Positions 50,701-59,724 of a stretch of DNA of 64,000 bases are shown in pieces. Both the position numbers and the translations under genes were made by a program. The stretch is taken from the NCBI RefSeq assembly GCF_027942295.1, contig NZ_CP101416.1, positions 4,512,501 to 4,576,500 on the forward strand, in the 5' to 3' direction. The notes under the pieces are model-generated. The model saw only the letters and a program-made list of their open reading frames with translations, did no database searches and was not told the origin of the DNA. The stretch's first letter is position 1. Every line of letters begins with the position of its first letter. Source of the DNA: Pseudanabaena sp. Chao 1811 (GTDB lineage: Bacteria > Cyanobacteriota > Cyanobacteriia > Pseudanabaenales > Pseudanabaenaceae).

Positions 50701-52353
50701 ATGACAGACCAATTTTTTGATGATTTGGCTAGGGGGGAAGATCTGTTACAAAAAATAGCGATCGCAGCATCAGGATGTCTTTATAGCCTTGTTCATCGGA
50801 TCGATGGTTCTGTAGCATTTACCTACATCAGCCCCTATGTCCAAGAAATATATGAATTAACCGTTGAAGCAGTTATGGCGGATGCCAACCTTGTACTGAA
50901 GCAAATTCATCCTGATGACATCGCAGACTGTATCGCCACGGTGGAGCAGAGTCGAGAAACTCTGCAAACATTGAGTCGTGAACATCGCATTATCACTCCA
51001 TCGGGCAAGCTGAAATGGATACAGGCAAGTTTTCGTGCTGAAAGATTATCCCATCAGGAGACAGCTTGGTATGGCATGGCTTTAGATGTCACTTCTCAAA
51101 AAGTCACTTCTCAAAAACAAGCAGAAGCAGATAAATTCCGACTATCGTTTGACCATGCCAATATTGGCATGTGTCTAGTCGATCTCCAAGGCAATTTTTT
51201 GCAGGTTAATGAGAAGATGTGCCAGATCTTTGGCTATAGCTCATTAGAAATGAACAGGATGAATGTTGCTACTCTAGCAATTCCTGAAGATAACCTAATT
51301 AGTCAAGAATTTATCCAAGGGGCAGTTGAAGCTCATAAAGATAGTGTGATATTTGAAAAACGCTATCGCCATAAGCTCGGTCACATCATTTATGGTGAAG
51401 TATCCTCATCACTCGTGCGAGATAACGAAGGAAATCCCCTATATTTCATCTCTCAAGTGCAGGATATTACCAATCGTAAACTCCATGAGCGAGAACTTCT
51501 AAAAGCCCATGATGTGATAGCTCAAAATAATATTGAACTAGAAGAACGAGTCTCTCAGAGGACTGCGGATTTGCAAAAGCGTCAAGAGGCTCTCAGTCAG
51601 AACGAAAGGATATTGCGCCGTTATTTTGAGCAACATATTGTTGGCATGGCAATGACTTCTCCTAATAAAGGATGGATCAATGTTAATGATCGACTCTGTG
51701 AGATTTTGGGATATCCCTTTGCGGAATTGCAAGAATTGACTTGGGATAAAATCACCTACCCTGATGATTTAGCCATTGATCTAGACCATTTTAATCGCGT
51801 GATGTCTGGAGAAATAGAAGGCTATGAAATCGATAAGCGCTTTATTCATAAACATGGACAGATCATTTATACGAATTTGTCTGTACAGGGTCATCGAAAA
51901 CCAGATGGCAGCATTGATTTTTTTGTGGTGTTGATGCAGGACATTAGCGATCGCAAACAAGCTGAACTTGCCCTTCAAGAAAGCCAGAACTTTTTGCAGC
52001 AAATTGCTGATGCTTCACCACATATTATTTATATCTACGATCTTCAAGAACAGCGAAATATCTATGTGAATCGAGAAATCGGCACAATTCTGGGCTATCG
52101 TCCTGCCGAGATTCAGGCAATGGGTTCCGCCTTCTTTGCGATGTTAATGCACCCTGATGATCTGCAAAATATTCAGACCGAATATGAGCTATTAGCAAGG
52201 GCGACAGATGGCAAAGTTTATGACTGTGAATACCGCATGAGAAACACCCAAGGGGAATGGCGTTGGCTCTATAGCCGTCATTCTGTATTTAGTCGGGATG
52301 CGGAGGGACGGGTTAAATATACGATTGGCTCAGCTCAAGATACAGCCTATTGA
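50701..52353 (+). pseudogene. Multi-PAS sensor kinase, N-terminal half, interrupted by IS630
   Basis: The 5' part of a split gene: 547 native codons, then the IS end adds TAY and a stop at 52353. It encodes four PAS/PAC units (about residues 15-140, 148-265, 305-430, 440-547), with a coiled coil near 265-300 (ELLKAHDVIAQNNIELEERV). PAC signatures include WYGMALDVTSQK, FISQVQDITNRK and FVVLMQDISDRK. No signal peptide or membrane helix, so the sensor is cytoplasmic. The stop is caused by the IS: joining 52342 to 53373 restores SAQD-ITDRKLAEQ in frame and a 1065-residue kinase. If expressed, this half lacks any kinase core. Start ATG 50701. Confidence 0.9.
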
Positions 52354-52408
52354 GGGAAAGAGTAGTACAAGATAAGCTAGGATAGCAAAACCCAAAAGAG
52401 AGTAAAAA

Positions 52409-52777
52409 ATGGCACCTTACTCACTAGATCTCAGAGAAAAGATCGTAGCAAACTACGAAGCAGGAAATACATCGATTCGGGAAGTAGCGAAGCAATTTCA
52501 AGTCGCGACGAAAACAGTGCAAAAACTACTGAATCAATACCGAGAGACAGGAGAACTAAACCACAAACCATTAGGTAGTCCAATCAAAAGTCCCCTCGAA
52601 GCGCATCAGGAGAAAATCCTCGAAATTGTCTCAGAGCATCCAGATTGGACACTATGGCAGTACTGTGAAGAAGTAGCAGAACAAACAGGAGTATCAGTGA
52701 CCACAGGCAGCATGTGCCGATTTTTCCAGAGGCATAACATCACTCTAAAAAAAAGACCTATCGCCATGAAAAGGTAA
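52409..52777 (+). CDS. IS630-family transposase, orfA (DNA-binding half)
   Basis: A 122-residue product: MAPYSLDLREKIVANYEAGN begins the first helix-turn-helix (SIREVAKQFQVATKTVQKLL), followed by a linker (NHKPLGSPIKS) and a second winged HTH (TLWQYCEEVAEQTGVSVTTG). It ends shortly after an A8 run at 52747-52754 (MKR, stop). A -1 slip on that run joins it to orfB, giving the full DDE transposase. Confidence 0.92.
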   Translation: MAPYSLDLREKIVANYEAGNTSIREVAKQFQVATKTVQKLLNQYRETGELNHKPLGSPIKSPLEAHQEKILEIVSEHPDWTLWQYCEEVAEQTGVSVTTGSMCRFFQRHNITLKKRPIAMKR

Positions 52778-53355
52778 AAAGTGAGGCAGTACAACAGCAA
52801 AGATGTGAATTTTGGGAAGCATTGAATGAAGTGAAAGCTGAAGATCTGATTTGTATTGATGAAACGGGAGTATGGCAGGGGATGGAACGCTCTGTGGCAA
52901 GAAGTGAATGTGGCAAAAGAGTATTCAGTCTTCGTCCCTTTTACAAAGGTCAGAAATACACAATAATTGGCGCTATTTCAGTTGATGGGATTGTTTGCCT
53001 GAAAACGATTCAGGGTTCTATGAAAGGAGCAGATTTTCTCACCTTTGTCCAAGATGACCTAGTACCTAAATTACGTCCTGAGCATAGGATCATCATGGAT
53101 AACCTCAACTGCCATAAAGTTGAGGGGGTCGCAAAAGCAATTACAGCGACAGGTGCTAAGATTTTGTACTTACCCACCTATTCTCCTGATTTTAATCCAA
53201 TTGAGATGATGTGGTCGGTTCTCAAATATTTTATTAGATTGCTTAGACCTCATTCTCAAAAACTACTTCAGCATTTAATCAACGTTTTCCCTTACTTGTT
53301 AGAAAAAGATTTCTTCAAAAATTGGTTTACTAAGTGTTGTTACTGTACTACTTAA
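52753..53355 (+). CDS. IS630-family transposase, orfB (DDE catalytic half)
   Basis: The -1 frame open from the A8 run: KTYRHEKVKSEAVQQQRCEF, then the catalytic core with Asp in LICIDETGVWQ, Asp in RIIMDNLNCHK and Glu in SPDFNPIEMMWS, spaced as in IS630 enzymes. A free-standing start at ATG 52822 would lack the join. All three catalytic residues are present, so the element may be active. Confidence 0.92.
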   Translation, partial: KTYRHEKVKSEAVQQQRCEFWEALNEVKAEDLICIDETGVWQGMERSVARSECGKRVFSLRPFYKGQKYTIIGAISVDGIVCLKTIQGSMKGADFLTFVQDDLVPKLRPEHRIIMDNLNCHKVEGVAKAITATGAKILYLPTYSPDFNPIEMMWSVLKYFIRLLRPHSQKLLQHLINVFPYLLEKDFFKNWFTKCCYCTT

Positions 53356-53362
53356 TCCCTCA

Positions 53363-54928
53363 ATGGACTGTATTACCGATCGCAAACTCGCTGAGCAAGA
53401 AAATCAACGACTCAAAGAGCGCTTGCAGTTCATTCTATCTTCAAACCCAGCAGTCATTTTTACCTGTACTGCCGATCGCAGTAATACCATCACTTTTATT
53501 AGTGATAATGTCCAGAAAGTGTTGGGCTATAGCGCTACCGAAATCCTCTCAACCCCAAACTTTTGGTTAGAGCATCTCCATCCCGAAGATATTCCTCACG
53601 CAGTTGAAGGGGTCGTTAAACTATTTGAGCAAGGCTATTACATTAATGAATATCGGTCTTTACATCGAGATGGCAATTATCGTTGGCTTAGGAATGAATT
53701 ACGCTTAATGCGTGATGCTCAAGATAATCCCTCGGAAATTGTGGGTTACTTTACCGATGTTGGCGATCGCAAAAAAGCTGAAATCGCTTTACAAGAAAGC
53801 CAAGAATTTTTGCAAAAGGTTGCCGATGCTTCGCCGAGTATCCTCTATATCTATGACATTCAAGAAAATCGCAATGTCTATGTCAATGGTGAAATCAAGG
53901 CAATTATGGGTTATACGCCTACCGAAATTCTAGAGATGGGTTCAGCCTTCTTTGCTAATGTCCTCAAGCCCGAAGATTTGAGCCAATTCCTCGAAGGGCA
54001 TGAACGCTTGCAATTATTGCAGGAGGGCGAAATCTATAACGCTGAATACTATATGAAAACCGCTTGGGGTGAATGGCGTTGGTTCTTCACGCGCTTTACG
54101 GTTTTTAGTCGAGATGCGGAGGGGCGAGTGAAATGTACCATTGGCTCAGCCCAAGATATCACTGCGCGTAAATTAGCTGAAGTACAACTCCAACAGACCT
54201 ATGAGGAACTAGTTCACGCCACTCGTCTGAAGGATGAATTTTTGGCAGCGATGAGTCATGAGTTGCGTACTCCCCTGAATGCCATTTTAGGAATGACCGA
54301 AAGCCTCCAAGAAGAGATCTATGGTTTTGTTAATGAACGACAGATTAAGGCGCTCAAAACCATTGAAAGCAGTGGCTTGCATTTGCTCGAACTCATCAAT
54401 GATGTACTTGATGTTGCCAAAATTGAATCTGGACAAATGCAGTTGGAACTGACTCCTGTATCGATCCATTCTCTATGTGAATCGAGCTTAGTCTTTATCC
54501 AACAACAAGCAATTAAAAAAAAGATTCAAGTCCAAACGATATTGCCTCCCCAACTGCCGTCTGTCTACTTAGATGAACGGCGTATTCGTCAAGCCCTAAT
54601 TAATCTTCTCAATAATGCAGTTAAATTTACTCAGTTGAATGGTCAAGTGACCCTAGAGGTAATTTGGCTCAGAGAACCTCTAAATTCTACAGATTATCTG
54701 AGGATAGTTGTGAGAGATACAGGCATTGGGATTGCGTCCGAATCTATTCCCAAGTTATTTCAACCCTTTATCCAAATTGATAGTGCCTTGAATCGGAAGT
54801 ATGAAGGTACAGGTTTAGGACTAGCGCTAGTAAAAAGAATTGTGGAAATGCACGGTGGTGAAGTTGGTGTAACTAGCGAGGTCGGAGTTGGTAGTTGTTT
54901 TACGATCAATTTGCCTTGCTTTCAGTAA
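53363..54928 (+). pseudogene. Multi-PAS sensor kinase, C-terminal half with HisKA/HATPase
   Basis: The 3' part of the gene split by the IS. Native sequence starts at 53372 (I-TDRKLAEQENQRLKERLQF); the first codons ATG GAC TG come from the IS end, giving an in-frame start that may allow expression of a 521-residue kinase. Domains: PAS/PAC (about residues 15-140), PAS/PAC (145-265), HisKA with the phospho-His in FLAAMSHELRTPLNAILGM near 297, then HATPase_c with N box LINLLNNAVKFT, G1 VVRDTGIGIA and G2 GTGLGLALVKRIVEMHGGEV. No receiver domain. No Shine-Dalgarno sequence is seen before the new ATG. Whether the half-kinase works is open. Confidence 0.88.
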
Positions 54929-55154
54929 CAGCGATCGCCAACTTTGTGTAGTAAATCCAATGAGGCTGCTATTCATGCTTTGGGCTTTACAAAAAAAAGG
55001 GCGGGAGGACATCCCCCCACGCTAGAGAATAACACCATACTCTCAGCCCCTTATAAACAAGAGAGGTATTGGGGATGCCCCCACACTAATTGTTGTGTGC
55101 CTTATAAATTTGTCCACTTAAATTTGTTCACGTACTTGAGTCTAATTTAAAACT

Positions 55155-55331
55155 CTAAATACTTTTTAACAAATCATTACTGACTATTTCATTTACTAAG
55201 GTTTGCTCTTTCAAATACATCATATGTAGCTTTGTAAGGACTATTTGCATTGTCTCTAAGTCAATATTTTTAATTGCTTGACAAAACATATCGTGTTCTA
55301 ACTGCTTTTCTGGAGGCAACCGTATATTCAT
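55155..55331 (-). CDS. Small NblA-like helical protein (58 aa)
   Basis: ATG 55329-55331 is preceded by a good GAGAGG Shine-Dalgarno sequence eight bases upstream. The 58-residue product MNIRLPPEKQLEHDMFCQAI... LKSI is a predicted helix-turn-helix hairpin. The spacing E-(7)-F-(15)-L-x-K-L-(H) and the MM pair align, by eye, with NblA, the phycobilisome degradation adaptor (L-x-x-E-x-x-F...LYxxMM). The match is partial, so NblA-like rather than NblA. If right, it would adapt phycobiliproteins or other clients to Clp protease. It is a stand-alone gene between the PAS kinase and a LuxR-type regulator, all near one another but not an obvious operon. Confidence 0.5.
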   Translation of the reverse strand: MNIRLPPEKQLEHDMFCQAIKNIDLETMQIVLTKLHMMYLKEQTLVNEIVSNDLLKSI

Positions 55332-55492
55332 GATTTTTACCTCTCTAAATTTATTTCCCTATTAATAAAGTACCAAAATTTCTTTCTGTTGAGTATCAGG
55401 GAAAACCACTATATTTAAGTCAAATAAATCAAAGCAGAGCTTTACGTCGCCTTTATTTGAGCCTATTACACTCCTTTATGTGGTACACAAGC

Positions 55493-56368
55493 TTAGTATC
55501 CCTCATCTAGATTTATCAATCCCGATCGCAGCGCATAACGAATTAATCCTGCAAGATCGTGAATATTAAGACGTTCCATTAACTGTCCACGATGGGTTTC
55601 CACAGTCTTAACGCTAATAAACAAAGATTCTGCGATTTCTTTAGTTGTCATTCCATTTGCCACTAACTTCAAAATTTCACGCTGACGTGGTGTTAAGCGC
55701 TCATCAGGAATAGAAGTAGCAATTTGGGCGACTGGTAATTGCGGCGGGATTTCTGTATTTTGATTTAAGTTAAGCCGATGATTCAACCGAACCGCTATAT
55801 CGGCTAGAAGCTCAGCAGCATCGATACTCACTGCAAGCTCATCAGCTATTTCAACTATTGGCTTGCCTTGGTTGACTAATTGCAAAATTCGACTCTGACG
55901 AGGTGTTAACCTTGACGTTTCAGAAATCTGTCTTGCAGAAGCTTGTTGCGACGTAGTATTTGAATGGGTAATGCTACCAATTTTATGATTGTTGGATTTT
56001 TCTTGTTTCTGGAGACGGGTAGCGATCGCAGTTAATAACTGATCTATTTGAAGAGGTTTTGTAAGGTAGTCATCTGCACCAAGGTTCATTCCTTTTCTTA
56101 GGTTGTCCATGCTAGACGAAGCTGTTAAGAAAACAAAGGGAATGTCCTCTAGATCTGGATCTTGCTGTAATTTTTTTAAGACACCATAGCCATTCAATTC
56201 AGGCATATCAACATCACATAGAATTAATTCAGGATGTTTTTTTTTCGCTGCCTCTAAGCCAATACGACCATTACTAGCACCCTCAGCCACAAATCCTTTA
56301 AGCTCTAAAATATCGATGATTTCGTCTCTAATTTCATCATCATCTTCAATGACCAAAATACGTTGCAT
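55493..56368 (-). CDS. Response regulator, REC plus two LuxR-type HTH segments
   Basis: A 291-residue regulator. Receiver domain 1-120 with ILVIEDDDEIRDEI, Asp in LILCDVDMPELNGYG near 53, Thr in VFLTASSS and Lys in YLTKPLQ. A linker follows, then a first LuxR-like segment (152-195: LTPRQSRILQLVNQGKPIVE then IADELAVSIDAAE) that lacks the recognition-helix consensus, and a complete GerE/LuxR HTH (225-285: LTPRQREILKLVANGMTTKE, SLFISVKTVETHRGQLMERL). The first copy seems a degenerate duplication. NarL-type DNA-binding regulator; its kinase is not certain, though the PAS kinase lies 560 bp away. Confidence 0.9.
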   Translation of the reverse strand: MQRILVIEDDDEIRDEIIDILELKGFVAEGASNGRIGLEAAKKKHPELILCDVDMPELNGYGVLKKLQQDPDLEDIPFVFLTASSSMDNLRKGMNLGADDYLTKPLQIDQLLTAIATRLQKQEKSNNHKIGSITHSNTTSQQASARQISETSRLTPRQSRILQLVNQGKPIVEIADELAVSIDAAELLADIAVRLNHRLNLNQNTEIPPQLPVAQIATSIPDERLTPRQREILKLVANGMTTKEIAESLFISVKTVETHRGQLMERLNIHDLAGLIRYALRSGLINLDEGY

Positions 56369-56413
56369 AGTTTCACTGGCAAGAACTGAAAAATTATAGC
56401 CTTAGCTATCCAA

Positions 56414-56448
56414 AAACTAAAGGTGGCGCGTTGCACCACCTTTAGTTT
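56414..56448. repeat. 13-bp hairpin upstream of the REC-LuxR gene
   Basis: AAACTAAAGGTGG (56414-56426) pairs with CCACCTTTAGTTT (56436-56448), inner CGCGTTGCA. It lies between the Usp gene 3' end (56565) and the regulator start, so it may end the Usp transcript. Confidence 0.6.
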
Positions 56449-56564
56449 GACAAAGAGCATTTAGTAGAGAAATGGTTATGTCATTTTTTGATTCCCAAAA
56501 TCTTTCTTAATTTGATGTTTAATCCTCTAAAAGTAACACAACAATCTAGAGAAGGAAATCAATA

Positions 56565-57398
56565 TTATTCAATGGTTCGGGTTAGTAATACAGGCACAGT
56601 GGCATTGACGCGCACATAATCTGATACTGAGCTACCAAGGAGGCGATCAAGGTCAGGTAAACTGCGGGCGATCGAAGGACGGCGATCGGGTGAGCCAACT
56701 AATAATAGGCTGGTATTCGACTCATCTGCTAATCGACAAATCTCTTTACCCACATCACCAGAACCCACAAAGGAGCGAGATGGAATATTTAAACGCTTGA
56801 GTTTAGCACTAGCTTCAAGTAGTACTGGATCAGTGCTTGCCGTATTTTCATCCTTACGTTTGACAACCCTTGCTAAGAAAATTTCCACATCCTTAGCACC
56901 ACTAGCTAGTTTAATGGCAAGATCGAGACTGTGATTGGAAGCTGCTGAACCATCAACGGAAACCATGATGCTACGGATGGTTTTGATATATACATCATCC
57001 TTAATGAGCAACATAGGGACATCAGACAATTGGAAAACATATTGACTGACGGAATTTGCCAAAATTGCTTGCAAGCGTCCCATGCCACGCGATCCCATGA
57101 TCAGAAGATTGGCTTTGAGTTCTTCAGCAACTTTACATACAACATCCTTGGGTTCACCCTCTTTGAGAAGGGAGACAGTGCTATTGCCTGAGGACAGGCG
57201 CAAGCTTTTAATTTCTCTTTCGATAATCTTTTCACCCGCAAGACGATATTCGGTAATTCCTTCAGAGTTAGTGGAGTTAGGAATAACATGCAGAACATTA
57301 ATTTGCGAACTTTGGATGCTAGGTAGGGCTAGCAGCATATTTAGCATTTCGCGCGATCGCCCTGAACCATCAACAGCCAATAAAATTTGTTGGAACAT
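56565..57398 (-). CDS. Tandem universal stress protein (two Usp domains)
   Basis: A 277-residue protein of two fused UspA domains (about 1-135 and 142-277). Domain 1: QILLAVDGSGRSREMLNMLL and the nucleotide-binding G-x2-G-x9-G/S pattern in MGSRGMGRLQAILANSVSQY. Domain 2: SIMVSVDGSAASNHSLDLAI and VGSPDRRPSIARSLPDLDRL then LGSSVSDYV, where the Gly spacing differs and ATP binding may be weak. Usp proteins respond to stress or nucleotide state; partners are unknown. Single gene, start ATG 57396-57398. Confidence 0.92.
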   Translation of the reverse strand: MFQQILLAVDGSGRSREMLNMLLALPSIQSSQINVLHVIPNSTNSEGITEYRLAGEKIIEREIKSLRLSSGNSTVSLLKEGEPKDVVCKVAEELKANLLIMGSRGMGRLQAILANSVSQYVFQLSDVPMLLIKDDVYIKTIRSIMVSVDGSAASNHSLDLAIKLASGAKDVEIFLARVVKRKDENTASTDPVLLEASAKLKRLNIPSRSFVGSGDVGKEICRLADESNTSLLLVGSPDRRPSIARSLPDLDRLLGSSVSDYVRVNATVPVLLTRTIE

Positions 57399-57593
57399 AG
57401 TTGTCGAACCTTAGGTATTTGTCATCTGATTACAAGTAGCGCGAACGTTACTCGTCATCTATAAAAATTTGCTATATCTTGAGTAAAGCTCAATTACAGG
57501 GCGATCGCTGCAAAACGTTGAGATTCTTAAAAATTATTGTGCATTGTGCCAAAATTGCCGAAACCTTATATATAGCTATAACTAAATCTCAAA

Positions 57594-57720
57594 AGACAAG
57601 AGACAGCACTAGAGTGCTGTCTCTTGTCTAGATCTAGAATAAATGGCACGAAGCGCTGGCTATTCTAGAATCATTATTAAAATCGCTACGTGCGTCTTGC
57701 TTCGCACGGCGTGCGTAGCG
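57594..57720. repeat. Cluster of three hairpins between the pyrG 3' end and the Usp gene
   Basis: AGACAAGAGACAGCACT (57594-57610) pairs exactly with 57613-57629. An imperfect CTAGAATAAATGGCACGAAG... structure spans about 57632-57670, and CGCTACGTGCG...CGTGCGTAGCG spans about 57682-57720. The last ends 17 bp after the pyrG stop and is its likely terminator. 57399-57593 shows nothing recognisable. Confidence 0.6.
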
Positions 57721-57736
57721 CAAAATGGCATATTTC

Positions 57737-59440
<1,704 letters not shown>

Positions 59441-59528
59441 TTATTAGGGTGTATTGTCCTAATCATTTCGTAGACAATACTTAACAAAGTGATTATATAG
59501 CAGGGCTAGCAACCACTGTTTATCTGCC

Positions 59529-59632
59529 TAAGTAGCTAGGCACAATTAAACATAAAACCCCAAAACCTGTGGCGCACGCTGCGCGTGCGCTACAGGTTTT
59601 GGCTCTGGGTTTTAATTATGTCCAGCTACTTA
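59529..59632. repeat. MITE-like element family 2, copy C (best preserved)
   Basis: 104 bp; the ends TAAGTAGCTAGGCACAATTA and, from the right, TAAGTAGCTGGACATAATTA, both followed by AAACCC a few bases further in. The centre is a GC-rich palindrome CCTGTGGCGCACGC-TGC-GCGTGCG... It is in the divergent pyrG/priA promoter region. Confidence 0.8.
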
Positions 59633-59660
59633 TAGAGATCTCCATCGCAGCTTTGATATT

Positions 59661-59693
59661 AAAACTAAAAATGGCGTAGCCATTTTTAGTTTT
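59661..59693. repeat. 15-bp perfect hairpin, GTA triloop (duplicate of 36191)
   Basis: AAAACTAAAAATGGC-GTA-GCCATTTTTAGTTTT, 28 bp after the family 2 element and 31 bp before the priA start. At 36191 the same hairpin also follows a TAAGTAGCT end. Confidence 0.8.
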
Positions 59694-59724
59694 GAATCTA
59701 CTATCTTCAGGACAACACCTATCC

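Larger units (their letters stand above)
52343..53370 (+). mobile_element. Complete IS630-family insertion sequence (1028 bp)
   Basis: The terminal inverted repeats are 27 bp: the left begins CAGCCTATTGAGGGAAAGAG, the right (inward) begins CAGTCCATTGAGGGATTAAG, both ending TAGTACA. The target TA is duplicated at 52341-52342 and 53371-53372, as expected of the IS630/Tc1 group. Both transposase frames are intact, so the insertion looks recent. Confidence 0.95.

Noticed and set aside
54944-55150. 68-codon ORF after the PAS kinase
   Set aside because: No ribosome-binding site and low-complexity composition; more likely intergenic DNA with two similar GGGGATGCCCCC-type stretches.
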